Origin: Brachionus manjavacas | Lineage: Eukaryota; Rotifera; Eurotatoria; Ploima; Brachionidae | DNA length: 64,000 nt | Assembly (NCBI GenBank): GCA_019054805.1 | Contig: JAHQIY010000006.1 | Span: 6,138,001-6,202,000 of the forward strand | Direction: 5' to 3' | Part shown: one piece after another, positions 34,640 through 46,232 of the stretch | How positions within the stretch are numbered: position 1 is the stretch's first letter | How the letters are laid out: each line of letters starts with the position of its first letter | The notes under the pieces: generated by a model | Database searches by the model: none | The model's input: the letters and a program-made list of their open reading frames with translations, nothing else | Told to the model about the DNA's origin: nothing | Position numbers and translations under genes: made by a program

Positions 34640-35290
34640 CGATTTTAACAACAGCGTCCAAACAACAGCCGTCGCGGCCGTCCGTCCAAGCCTGTTTGCG
34701 GCTCCGACTCGTCCGTCCCATCCGACCGACCCGTCCAAACCGGCTTACACGGCCGACCAAGCCGATCCATCTGGCCAACCCAGTCGACTCATCCGACCTA
34801 ACCGGCCGACCGGTCTGACCTAACCGACTTACACGGCTGACTTAGCCGTCCACACCTTCAGATATTGCCGGACGACCTAGGCGTTCAATATTTTATACAA
34901 TTTTATTAAGACACTTATTTTTATCTTTATTTTTTATTTATTTAATCTGAAGGAGCTTTAGCTCGGTACAGACATACAAATAAATAAATAATAAAAATAT
35001 TATTTATTATAAATTGAAAAATGTTTTCCTGAGAATTTCCTAGTTGGGCAATATTTTACTTTAAGATTTCAAAATGATAACTCATTTTGGATAATAAGCT
35101 CCAATTAAGAGATCCTCATATGAAAAATATTTAGTATTTTTTTTTTTTTTTTTGATAAAAAATAAATAAATTTTTTTCTAAAATAAAATATTGAACGCCT
35201 AGATCGGACAGTTCTGTCGGACGGCATGACATGACAGATTTAGACCGACCGGATCGTTTGTGCTGCGTTTTTATTAGAACCGCTGTAAAT
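34640..35290. mobile_element. GC-rich armed inverted-repeat element, split by a LINE tail
   Basis: CTAGGCGTTCAATATTTTAT at 34876-34895 is exactly inverted at 35185-35204. Outside these lie GC-rich arms: on the left a degenerate array of CCGACC/CCGTCC/CCGGCC motifs (34660-34870), on the right a shorter GGACGG/GACCGACCGG arm with GACAGTTCTGTC. Open frames across the left arm (Pro/Thr/Arg-rich) are a by-product of the short-period motif. Between the inner repeats a LINE 3' tail has inserted. Possibly an old DNA transposon or MITE; type unknown. Confidence 0.5.
34900..34995 (+). mobile_element. Solo LINE 3' tail (short 5'-truncated insertion)
   Basis: T-rich stretch, the 25-nt hairpin motif at 34947-34971, then ACAAATAAATAAATAAT. 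Only the last 100 bp or so of the copy-B LINE type is present. Confidence 0.7.
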
Positions 35291-35589
35291 AAAGGTTAAT
35301 TTTAACTTATTTTATTTTTTAATTTTAACTAAATAAAGTTTAATATTAATATTTTTCTAAATCAGCAGATAAAAATCCATATGAATAAAAATTTTATAAT
35401 ATATTTTTGGAAAAATAATTTTGGTATATATAATCCACCCTTTTAATATACAATACAATTTTTAAGCCTTTTAACAATATTTTTGAGGCCGTTTTTGTAG
35501 ATTACAAGATTGGATTATTATCCAAATATTTTAATTTATGCTGTTATATTTATATAGGATACTAAATACTAAATTTTGTTATATTGGAT

Positions 35590-35758
35590 ACTAAATTTTG
35601 TAAAAATCGTCATTTTTAGGCCTTTTTCGACTATAGTGACATGTCGCATTAGTCGAAAAAGGTCAAAATGAAAACCAGTGTTCGATTAATAGTGACATGT
35701 CACTTTAGCCGAATACCCAACTATAGTGACATGTCACTAAAATCGAGCAATTACGTTA
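35590..35758 (-). repeat. Right 169-bp terminal inverted repeat
   Basis: Reverse complement of 29293-29461 over its full length by eye, ending ..CGAGCAATTACGTTA. Confidence 0.9.
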
Positions 35759-36310
35759 TTTTAAATATTCGAAACTCGTCAATTTGAAGTATAATTCATA
35801 TAGTTTTAAAAAAAAAATGAGTTTGCTCATTTTTATTATTGAAAATTAGCCAAAAATAATGCTTTTTTACTAAATACCAAAGTGTACATGATTAAAAAAA
35901 TTTTCAATTTTATCAATATATAAATATACAAGATAATATAATCGAAAATCAATCGATGTAATTTAATGTTCAACAAGCTCTTATTGAAAATATTAGAGAG
36001 ATAGAAATCAATTACAAGCTCAAAATATACCACTTAAGTTTTAAGTAGATATTGCATTGGCAGGTTATGATAATCAACCAGAAAAAAAAGGGTGGACGTC
36101 CAAAAACAGTGATACAAGAAAACGATGCTGTATAACCATTAAAAAAAGTAAGGGGTGGTTCAAAAATAACAATTAAAAAAGATAATAATTAATAATTAAA
36201 TATAATCCTTTTTTTTTCTTTTATAATGTCAATTTTTATTATTAAATTTTTTGTTTTTGGTATAAATAAAAAAAATTTATGGTTCTATTAAATTATTTTT
36301 TGGCACTGAA
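35759..36310. other. Flank with a possible AT-hook fragment
   Basis: Mostly AT-rich. Near 36080-36120 a plus frame reads NQPEKKGGRPKTVIQEN, an AT-hook-like GRPK core, in short interrupted ORFs. It might be a scrap of a SWIM/AT-hook transposon protein such as that at 46.6 kb, but is too short to be sure. Confidence 0.25.
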
Positions 36311-36317
36311 AAAAATT

Positions 36318-36400
36318 ATGTCAACAAACTTAAGTTTTGATTTTCAAACTTATCAGTCAGTAACGAATTCACGCAACAAATATTAAGGAAGAATTGCTAA
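36318..36400 (+). mobile_element. Scrap of LINE ORF2 endonuclease
   Basis: DNA close to LINE copy B at about 31705-31785: the frame reads FDFQTYQSVTNSRNKY then a stop and GRIAKII, against FHNYQFITKPRNNYGGGVAILI in copy B. It ends exactly where the inverted LINE tail begins. Confidence 0.5.
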
Positions 36401-36560
36401 AATTATTTATTTATTTATTTGTTAACTGTACCGAGCTAAAGCTCCTTCAGAATAAAAATAAAAAATAAAAAATTAAGTTCAGTAAAATTAAAAATCAAAA
36501 AAAGTTAAGTAAAATAAAATCAAAAAATAAGGAAAAAAAAAAAACAAAAAATTAAAAAGT
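36401..36560 (-). mobile_element. Solo LINE 3' tail, minus strand
   Basis: T-rich 3' UTR, the 25-nt hairpin motif at 36426-36450 and (AAAT)n reading leftwards. It sits against an ORF2 scrap in the opposite orientation. Confidence 0.65.
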
Positions 36561-36608
36561 TTGTAAGAGTTAATAACCTGGAATAAAAAATAGATATATG
36601 ATAAAGAG

Positions 36609-36659
36609 AGTTTTAGGTCATTGGTAAAAGAGGAAATTTAGTTTTAGGTCATTGGTAAA
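36609..36659 (+). repeat. 20-bp direct repeat, period 31
   Basis: AGTTTTAGGTCATTGGTAAA occurs at 36609-36628 and again at 36640-36659, exact. It could be a small tandem duplication or a target duplication. Confidence 0.7.
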
Positions 36660-38665
36660 TATTTTAAAAATCTTTTAAAATATAAATTCATCTAAATCCA
36701 TGTTGACATTTGAGTATTTTTTATTTATTTTTAAATTAGATTTTTAGCATCACTTTATTCAAGTTTAACTAAGCTTTATTTTATCAAGTTTGTTCAGCGT
36801 AAATATTAAAATAAATTGAACAACCTCATTAATATTAAGTTTTAAAAAGGTTTTTTTTTAAAAGTTCAAATATTCTCTTTAAACCCAGATTCATTTATTT
36901 TCGATTATTTAAAATAATTAATACCCTTTTAAAAATCAACCAAACAATTTTAAAAAGGCGAAATGAAAAGAATTGAATAGGCCCAAATCATTCATAAAAA
37001 AACATTATTTCCATCATACCATGATCGTTCAAGATCTTTTTGTTTTAAATTCATTTAATTTTATTTTTAAATTCTGTAAAACTTTTTCCTTTTTTTCTTG
37101 AAAAACACTTTTCCAAATTATTTTGTTTTTTTTTTAAATAAATCAATCTATAAATTAACGTTGAATTTAAATAATAAATTTTTTTTAAGAATTTTATTTC
37201 AAAAGTTTACATCTTTTTTAAGGCCTTTCTAATTTAAAAATTCTTTAAAATCAGTTTTAAAATCTATAACTGTTTACCAGGATTTCAATAAACAAGAATG
37301 AGTGTAAACTCGTTCGTATAGTTTAAATAAAAAGTCACTATCAGATGTACTAACACACAACTGGGAAAAACATCAGCTTGGTTAAAATAAAAAGTTCTAA
37401 AATTTTTTGTTAAAATTCAATTTTTTTCATTGAAAAATTTTGCTAGAAGTGAATTTTTTTCAACAAATTTGGAATAATTACATGAAAAAACATAAATTTT
37501 TGAGAAAATCTATTTATTTCTAACAAAAATAATAACAATTAGATTAAATTTTACTAGGGATTCCACCCTGGTTTCGATCCAAAAATTTTGGCAACTTTTA
37601 AATTTTACTTGAATTAACGAAAAATTATTAAAAAAATATAAAAAAAAATAAAAATATTTTTCAACTTTTTCACATAGTTTAATCTAATTGAAACTGAAAA
37701 ATAACAATTTAATCTTAAAATTATATTCTCTACTGAATACTGAATGTAACTCAAAGTAGAATACAAATTTATCAAAAAGTGAGATTAGAAAAGAAATACT
37801 TTATTGCTTCGCTCGTGACCAATCTTTTGAAAACAAAATTTAATTGATAAGAAAACAAATCTAGTGTTAGTATCTGAATAGTAACACTAGAATCATTAGT
37901 CAGAGAAATTTAAGTTTTTATATTTAGTAAAGGCAAAGAAATCAAAACAAAAAAAGGAAATTCAAAAAAATGATCTGTTAAAGTCTGTATAAATTTTGTC
38001 GACGACTCTTCTAGTGAAATAAACATAATTCTTTGTTTTATTTTCTAGAAAAAAGCTGATTAGATTTTAAATTTTTATTTTACATAAAATCGTTTAGTAG
38101 AAAATTTTTATTCAAAAAGTCTTTTAATAAACCTTAAAAAATTTGACATTTGTTTTAGAATTTATTTCTAATAAAATTGAAGTTCGACAATGTTTGATTA
38201 CCATTTAAACAAACAATGCTTGAAAATTTAAAATGAATAAAAATACAATAAAAACCTTTCTTCTTTGATAGTGTCCTTAAACTAATTTTCATAAAATTGA
38301 AAAAAAATAGGACTCTTCGAATAGACATTTTTCAACTTAATTTATCAATAAAATCTTAATTTTACAAATTTTCGAATTTTGCGAGTTCTGATTTTCTATT
38401 TTTGAATCAAAATATAGAAAAAAAAGTATATCTAAAAATAAATGACTAAAAGAAAATAATATTTAGGATCAAAATTAAGTGCGAAAATGATTGGAATTCG
38501 GTATTTACAATTTAAAATATCTTTTAATTATCTCCTTTGAAAAGTGATAAAATAATTATCTTTAGTGTTTAAATTTAAAGTATTTTATTAAACAATTAAA
38601 CCAATTAAGATATTTTATAGACACTCTTTTAAGAATCTAATCTAAGCTAAATAACAATAGTTAAA
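36660..38665. other. AT-rich region upstream of transporter B
   Basis: Two kilobases with no ORF or repeat that I recognise; the transporter B promoter should be at the right end. Confidence 0.5.
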
Positions 38666-41449
38666 ATGCAATCGACATCAAGATCTTCGATTGGAAAAAA
38701 TAGAGTTATACCAGGTGATGGCGAACGAACACAGTAAGGTTCACAGAAACAAAAAAATTAAGTTAAGTAAATGTTTTTATTAAAAGTTCCTTTGAGTTAG
38801 ATCAAATATCAAAAAAGGCTCAGATTGATGCGGAACAAGGTATCGCGAACGAAGAAGAATTCGACACTGATGATGAAAACGAAGCCCATGACCTGACCCA
38901 AAATAAAAACTACCTAGCTTTAGGTGTCATCAAATTTCGATTAATATTCACTAAAATTTTGAAGCAGGTACGAAAAAAAAATTTTTTTATTTATTTTATT
39001 TTGCAAAAAAATAAAAGAAACATGCGCTGAATATAATTTTGGGACTCGCCATTGTCGGATTTTGGGTATATTTCGGCTTTGCCATGGCTATAAACAATCC
39101 GTTCATTTTTACCCAAAAAGATGATCAATTTATCTTGCAAAATTGGGTCTTTTCAGGCAATAGAGGTTAGCTTACCATTTTGAACAGGAATAAATTTTAT
39201 CAAAACATTCTTAAGGTCTGGCCCTTTTGGTGGTAACAACAATCACAACTTTTTTAATTTTTTGGGATAAAGTTTTCAAGAAATACATTAAATTTCCAAA
39301 TTTACCAAAAAATACCTTTTTTGAAAGACTAAACCAATACTTGCCATGGATATTAATGACAATTATTTTTATAGTTATAGCTGTTTATTTGGCATTCAGC
39401 ATAAAAGAAACTTATAATTTAGTTTCTTTAATTGGTTTAACTAGTTTTGTTCTGTTGGCTATTCTTATGTCGGCCCATCCGTCTAAAATAAATTGGCGGA
39501 TTTTATTTGCCGGCCTGCAGGTCCAGTTTGTACTGGGTGTTATTTTGATGAGGACAGAATTTGGCTATCAATTATTTAAATTTCTCAGCGAACAAGTTAC
39601 CATATTTCTTGGCTACACTGATCGTGGCACTAACCTAGTGTTCGGTTCTTTTTTGGTGGCAGAGAAAAAATATTTTGCTTTCAAGGTAACAATTAATTAT
39701 TTAATTAAATTTTTGTTTGTTTATCATTTTATTTTAGTCTATTCCCGTAATTATATTTTTTTCTGCTGTTATCAACATACTTTATTATTTCGGATTTGTT
39801 CAATACTTGATACTAAAACTTGCATGGTTGGTAAATTTGTTGATGGGTACAAGTCCTACAGAGAGTATGAATGCCACAGCTAATATTTTTCTGGGAATAG
39901 TAAGGCGAATAAAAATTACCTTTATCATGTTAGTTATTCTATTTTTTTAGACTGAAGCTCCATTGTTGATAAAGTAACATTACAAAAATGAAAATTTTCA
40001 AAAATTTTTTTTTTTCAATTTAAGACCTTTTTTGGAAAAAATGACTCGGGTAATAATTTTTTGGAAATTTTTCTTATCACTAGAAAGACTGGCAACAATT
40101 TAGTAAAATTTGAGTCTTTAGATAAAAAACATTATAGAATTATTTTTTCAATTAATTAATAAATTTATTTTTCGAATTCTCTATTTGCAGATCTTATAAA
40201 ATTAAGGTTAGTTACAGCTTTGTTTTTATCTATTTCATAAATATGCCTCTTTAAAAATGTTGACCATCAGTAAATTTAGTGTTAAATAGAATGGCCACTT
40301 AGACCAAATAAATTTTTGATAATTTTTTTTAAAGTCGGAAATATTTTCGGTTATGACGAGCGGCTTTGCTACGGTAATGTTCAGAAAGTAAAAAAAAAAA
40401 ACTCTAATCTATTCCAGGTCGCAGGATCAGTTCTAGCTGCGTATATAAATTTCAATGTTCCAGCTAACCATTTGATAATAGCTTCCCTAATGGCAGCTCC
40501 AGCAGCTTTAACAATATCGAAAACAATTCATCCAGAGACAAAAAATACAAGAGCAAGCTGGCATGCTATTAAAAATTTACCCAAAGGGTATCATTTTAAG
40601 TTTAAAAATAAAACTGAAAATTTTTTCAATTTTTGGTTCCAGTGATGCCAGAAATATTTTCGAAGCCATATCAATTGGTGCAAGTAACATGGTTGGTCCC
40701 ATCGGAGGCATTCTTTCCAATTTAATTGCATTTACAGCTTGTTTTGCTTTTGTTGACGCCTTTTGCATTTGGATTTTTTCAATGATAGGTCTAGAGAACT
40801 TTGGAGTCACAGTAAATTTTAGTAATTAAAAAATTATATTTAAATGAGAATGGTTTTTAAAGAGCATTATGTCATATTTATTTTATCCATTTGCATTTTT
40901 AATGGTAAGCTCATTTTTATGAATTTTTGAACTAAAAAAAATTTACAGGGCGTAAGCCTAACTGATGCAAAGAGCGTTTCGAAACTAATAGGAATAAAGA
41001 TGTTTGTGAACGAATTTGCTGCTTTTGATGAACTCGGAAAAGCGATTAGATTCCGAGATTCAATAATCGCGTCTGGTGAGTTTGACGCATACAAAAATGG
41101 AACTTATCCTTTGCCTAATGACATTTACATGGTCTGGGAAGATCGTTCGATTTTGATTTCAACCTATGCCCTGTGTGGCTTTGCGAATTTTGCCTCGATG
41201 GGAATAGCAATTGGTGGCTTGGGTGCTTTGGCTCCCAAACGTCTAAAAACTTTTTCAAAATTTGCACTAAAAGCAATGATTGCTGGTAACATTACGAATT
41301 TTTGCACAGGTAAATTAGAATTAAAATTAATTGTTGAAGTTATTAATTAATTTATATTTAAGCTTGTATTGCGGGTAAGATTTGTTCATTTGAACTTGAA
41401 TTTCATTTTTAAAACAATTAATTAAGGCTTACTTTTTGACAAATTGTAA
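38666..41449 (+). CDS. Concentrative nucleoside transporter B (SLC28/CNT family)
   Basis: Paralogue of transporter A. Fourteen exons in phase give 630 residues: 38666-38733, 38787-38967, 39018-39165, 39216-39685, 39738-39899, 39951-39973, 40025-40049, 40335-40373, 40418-40587, 40643-40811, 40863-40904, 40949-41309, 41363-41374, 41427-41449. Motifs: VFGSFLVAEKKYFAFK, MGTSPTESMNATANIFLG, TEAPLLIK, VMTSGFATVAGSVLAAYI, MAAPAALTISK, FVNEFAAFDELG, STYALCGFANFASMGIAIGG, LAPKR. The acidic N-terminus (DTDDENEAHD) precedes the first membrane span. It lacks two introns that A has within 39216-39685 and two within 40949-41309, but has one extra at 40373. Exon 13 is 12 nt, supported by the frame and by ACIAG matching A. 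The 285-bp intron before 40335 is the longest. It keeps the TEAP of typical CNTs where A has SEAP. Confidence 0.9.
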
Positions 41450-42235
41450 TAACTTTAGCCACGTTTTTGACGAAAACTTCATTAAAACTTATTAATAAAC
41501 TTTTTATAAAAAAAATGTTCTTATGTTTAGATTAGTTGATACAAGCTATGCTTTTATGGTTATATAGAGTGCTTTTATTTTTCATGGTTCTCACAGAAAT
41601 TTTACGTAAGATTACGTAAAATTACATCAAAACTTGTAAGACACGGTAAATTCGATTTCGGCCAAAAAATTGGCAGTTTTTTAAATTTTTTTCTATTTTA
41701 CAAAATTTTTTTTACCCATCTGTCTAATTTAAATTTGATGATTATTTCAAAAAATTGATTCTTTTAGTTATTTAAAAGACTGATTAAAACTACATTTATT
41801 TAAAATTTATATAAGAGTTTAAATTATTATACAAATTAAAAAAAGACAAAATAAAATTATTTGAAAATTATCTTATTAAAAGTTAAAAAATTCAAATTCT
41901 ACAAAATTCTAAAAAAAAATTAAATTTGACAACTTAAATGTTGAAAACTTCAGCATTGATCTTTTAATCAGATAGCAGTTTAAAGTTCTTGAGTAGAAAT
42001 ATTCAGATTTTTATTTCACCATTTTTATTAAAAATTGTTTATTTATCATTTGAATCAAGAGGTGATTGACAATGTGCAAATCAATTTGATTATTGTTTGA
42101 AGCAGCTCTTTTTTTTTTGAGTTGTTTGAACATCGTTGACACTTTTTGGTCAAAAACGAATACTTTTGAGTTCTTTCTACACCGGAAGCAATTCTAGATT
42201 CAACTTAGTTTATTTCTTCTTCCTCTTCGTTTTCA
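41450..42235. other. Downstream flank of transporter B
   Basis: AT-rich; a cluster of TTTTACGTAAGATTACGT near 41597 resembles the one behind transporter A. No gene seen. Confidence 0.45.
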
Positions 42236-42860
42236 TAAATTTATTTATTTATTTTGGCTTGAGTTTAAGTCCCATAGACAAATTAAAGTATTTATATAAA
42301 AATAAAAAAAGAAAAAAGAAAAGAGTACAATACTTACTCTTTAATGTATATTTTACAATTGAATAATTATTAAGTTAAGAAATTTAACTCGATACTATAC
42401 GGAAAGAGTTAGTAGAAAAATATATGAGAAAAACACAACTATTTATTAAAATCTATCTTTAAAAAATCATTTAATAAATCATAAAATTTAAAATAAGCTA
42501 AGTTTAATTCCATATTTAATTTGATCTTGACCACAATAAATTTAATTGAATCAACTAGACCACGATTTTCTTCGATAAATAAATGATCGATTATTGCTTA
42601 AGAAGTCTTCAAACTATAGAGTTTTTTTCTCCTCATTATTTAGTTGTTTCCAAAAGGAGGTATTTTTCTGATCAAACTTTTTATAATTATCGCGAAGGAA
42701 ATTCAAGATATTCCAGCATACTTAACTATTTTTTAATTGCTTTAAGAAGAATATCTTGTGTCTCATGTAAAGTTGTTCAACCATCCCTAAGTGTAAGGTT
42801 TCTAACTGAGGTCTAATTCTGGAAAATTTTTTAATTCCCAGTGCTCTTTTAATTATTACG
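42236..42860 (-). mobile_element. LINE 3' fragment, minus strand
   Basis: On the minus strand the frame reads IKRALGIKKFSRIRPQLETL, then LHLGMVEQLYMRHKIFFLKQ and NILNFLRDNYKKFDQKN, the C-terminal part of a LINE ORF2 with several stops, followed by a 3' end GGGACTTAAACTCAAGCC and (AAAT)n at about 42236-42255. Clade not assigned. Confidence 0.6.
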
Positions 42861-43326
42861 TATCTTCATCGCTAAAATCACCTACAGCTTCACCGGGTTT
42901 TCTTGGTTTACTTGACTGACAATTATTTTTTGCTTTCATTATTTTGATTGTTTAAAAAAAAATCTCAAGAAATGACCAAGATATGATCTTTTTAAATATT
43001 AAATACATTAAGACATTGAGCATAAATATATATTTTGAAAGAAATATCCAATTTTGAATTTTTTAATAATTTTTGATTTAGCTCATACGGTTCTTGTCCC
43101 AATATCCAAATTCCGAATTTTTTTTTTAAATTTTTATTAGCAATTAACCTCCATTTTGGAGTAGTAAAATTTAAATATTATACAATTAAAAGTTTATAAA
43201 TTAGAAAAAATACAATTTAATAATAAGAGAAAATGATAATCTATAATATAGTTATCCAATTGATCGAGTCCAAGAATAATGAGACCATTACTAAAAAGAC
43301 TTTATTAGGTTTTTAAGTAAGATCCG
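42861..43326. other. AT-rich spacer
   Basis: Nothing recognised between two LINE fragments. Confidence 0.4.
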
Positions 43327-44035
43327 TTAGTGCTTGAACCTAAGATTTTCTAAGCATAGCTTTATTGAGTCAGTTATACCGTCATTAAATTCCAGTTCCG
43401 ATTTAAGAACAAATTTTAATTGATTTATATTATTTTTTATAAACATTATATCTTTATTAAAATATTTTTCAAGGATGGCTATGTCATGCTTAAATGATTT
43501 GTTTTTAGCATTCATAAGAGGGGGGGGGGGGGGGTATCTATACATAAACTATACATATTGATTCAAAAATGTAAGAAGCCAATGGGTTATACTGCAAGCT
43601 ACTAATAAAAGATAGTTTGGAAAATAAGTATAGCTGTTCGAAATTAAATATTTTAAACACTTTGAGGATGTTGGACATATTACAGCTATATTTTATACCA
43701 AACATTAGTCTAATTAAGTTGTTCTGGGTTGTGTTCAATAACTTTTTTGTCTCTTCTTTTAGAGTTGTAATACCCAATCCATATGTGAATTTGGATAAAC
43801 AATATGTTTTGTAGATAAATGATTTTAAGGTTGTAGAAATATTTTTTTGCTCAAGACTTTATTTTATTATGAATCGTGTTTCAAAAAAATAGTTGTCAGT
43901 TTTAAGTATTCTACTATTTTCGAAAAACTTATTAGAGATGCTGCTACTTTAGGTGTATTTGGTACAGAGTTTAAAATGATAGCTTTGAGTCTTCTATTTT
44001 TATGTCCTATTAATATGTTATTCTACACATAATAT
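43327..44035 (-). mobile_element. LINE ORF2 C-terminal fragment, minus strand
   Basis: Frames on minus: NILIGHKNRRLKAIILNSVP, then LKSFIYKTYCLSKFTYGLGI, TKKLLNTTQNNLIRLMFGIK, FNFEQLYLFSKLSFI, and after a frame change FKHDIAILEKYFNKDI and NDGITDSIKLCLENLRFKH to a stop. This is the region after the reverse transcriptase of a LINE distinct from copies A and B. A 15-G run (43520-43534) lies at the frame change. Confidence 0.6.
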
Positions 44036-44808
44036 AGCTTTTAATGTAAATACTAGTCGTTCTTTAGAATTACCAATTTATTTGTCTCTCAAAGATAAAC
44101 ATTTTACCCGGATAATTCCTATTAATAGCAATTTTCAAATGGCTCTGACAACTGGTGACCATCTCAACTTTATCAAATATGGTTGTGGCGAAATTATTAT
44201 GCAATTGGAAAATGCAATTCCTGAATATTGAAATACTGGTACAAATGCTTGTAAATTATGTAAAATTTATCAAATTTAAACTTGTATGATTGACCTAATA
44301 ATTAACAAATAAAATTCCTTTTAATAAATTTTAATTAATAATTTTCTTTAGTGTTATTTTTTATCACACTTCTTCTTTGAAAAAGCCGTTGCGGTTGGTT
44401 AAAAAAAATGTTGAAATACTGCAGAGCCGGTTGTAAGCATAAAAGTGAAATAATAACTGCGAAACACAGATATGGAGTCGTAATATGAAGTAACAACAAT
44501 GCCCTAAACATCGAAATGCTCTCAATCTGGATTAGTCATGGATAAGAAGATATTAGATAGTAGTGCTAAAAACGGTGTAAATCGCAATGATGTGAAATAT
44601 ATGCCGCTTGACTGGATCAGGTAATATGAATAACAGCACATAGACCTTCCTGTATTTTGGAAACACAAGAAAACACGGCGTAGGTAATAATGCTTTAAAA
44701 CCAAGCAAAAGATGCCATGATGGATTGAGAGCCAATAAATGAAACTTTGATTCTCATATTACTAAAAAGAAAGGTAGGAATAAAAACTATCTTTTTAATG
44801 TCTTTCTC
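44036..44808. other. Unassigned region with a GC-richer part
   Basis: 44390-44760 is noticeably richer in G+C than its flanks and has no coherent frame. It precedes a LINE scrap and may be decayed sequence of the same element. Confidence 0.35.
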
Positions 44809-44935
44809 GTATAAGCGAGTTCACATACTTAGAAAGCACCATCAGTACAGACGGGAACACACAGAGACATTAAGAATAGGCTTGCTAAAGCAAGAAATCT
44901 TATTTTTTCTTCTTTTGAACTAATTCCATCTTCAT
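44809..44935 (+). mobile_element. LINE reverse-transcriptase scrap
   Basis: FTYLESTISTDGNTQ followed, one frame over, by DIKNRLAKARNL matches the F-x-YLGS-x-I-x-x-DG...I..R..KA motif downstream of the LINE reverse-transcriptase core. About 120 bp, frameshifted. Confidence 0.55.
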
Positions 44936-46042
44936 ATGGAATTTTATCCTTAATGCTACCAGAATATTCATTTTTCTGGGAATCTTCAAGATGAATTTGG
45001 TTTAATTTTTTGTGTTTGAATTACAAAATGTATCCAATGTTGAAATAACATTAAAAAACGGCCATGTTTCAAATTATTTTTTCAGTCTCAAATAAAAAAA
45101 TAATTTTAAGTTAATATTGCAAGCATTTTCATATTTGAAATTAAACTCTTTAGTGAAATAGAATAAGTTTAATTTTTATTTTAAAATCTGAAAAAAATAT
45201 TGAAAATTCTTTTTTAATTTTTAAATAATTCATTTATTTATTTTTTCCCGAGCAAATGCTAATTCAGACTAGAAACATATGAAAAAACTAAAAATATAGT
45301 TAAACAATATAAAATTAAATAAATAAAAAGAATAAAAATGAGCATTAAAAAGAAAAAAAATAGATAAATAATTCATTTTGATTAAATTTTATATTCAATC
45401 ATTAAAAAACTGGATCTAGTCGGTAAGGTGAACCATAGTTCAGTTATTATGCGAAATATTTTGTTCTCAGGTTTTGTGAACTATTAGTTCACCCAATTTT
45501 TTTGTTTAAGAAAATATATTTTCATCATTTTTTAAAAAGACTTTCTCAGAAAGCATAAGTTTTTCATCTTCAAATTTTCCAATAATCAAAGTTAGCTATT
45601 AAAAAAAAAATAAAAAGTTTTCTTTAATTGGTAAAAATGGTTTAATCCACAAAGCAGAATAAAGATTTTTAAATTGGCCGTGATTTCTTAATTTGTCAAG
45701 TTCATAAATAAGCTTAGGTATCTAAACTTATCAAAAATTTTTATGTTTTCATTACTTAGTATATAAGCATTATAAAGTCGACTTTTAAACTGAATTACGA
45801 GTAGTTTTTATGCTTTCTTGTCATTTAATTCTAATCTATAAAATATTATTTTTATCTTTTATTTCAATTTTTATAATAATCATAACAAAAATCTTCAAAT
45901 TTATTAAATCTCTAATTTCTTTAAAATCAATCAAATTCAATTTTTTTGATGCTTTTACTTGGTCTGGTACATGAAAAATGTATATTAGGTAAAAAAAAAG
46001 TGGAAAAAATCCGAAAACTTTTGCTCGAAAAGGGACTTACAG
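44936..46042. other. AT-rich spacer
   Basis: No gene or repeat recognised. Confidence 0.45.
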
Positions 46043-46232
46043 TGAACTCTATGGTTCTTTTTGATGCTCTTTAAAAGTGAACAAAAATTTCAGTTTGCTT
46101 TTTGAATTTCAGTTTGTTTAAAAAGTCTAATTTCCCAAAATGCAAAAGAATTTTTATTTCTCTTATGAATTTATGGTTCTTTATGGTTTTTTTTTTAATC
46201 ATGACTCTACTAAATAATTTCGGTTCTGTTTC

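Larger units (their letters stand above)
29293..35758. mobile_element. 6.47-kb segment bounded by 169-bp inverted repeats
   Basis: The ends 29293-29461 and 35590-35758 are inverted copies with no mismatch that I can find by eye. They begin TAACGTAATTGCTCGATTTT and contain three GACATGTC palindromes each. The interior holds LINE copy B (about 30.2-34.55 kb), two GC-rich arms around a LINE 3' tail (34.6-35.3 kb) and AT-rich DNA. I find no transposase ORF, so it is either non-autonomous with insertions or a new kind of element. No convincing target duplication beyond TA at the tips. The small element at 29054 is a relative. Confidence 0.75.

Noticed and set aside
34590-34823. 77-codon Pro/Thr/Arg-rich ORF
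   Set aside because: Open in more than one frame because the DNA is a short-period GC-rich array; not a gene.
36316-36560. Twin-priming (5' inversion) of a LINE
   Set aside because: The inverted piece lies beyond the tail, not at the 5' end of the insertion, so two separate events are simpler.
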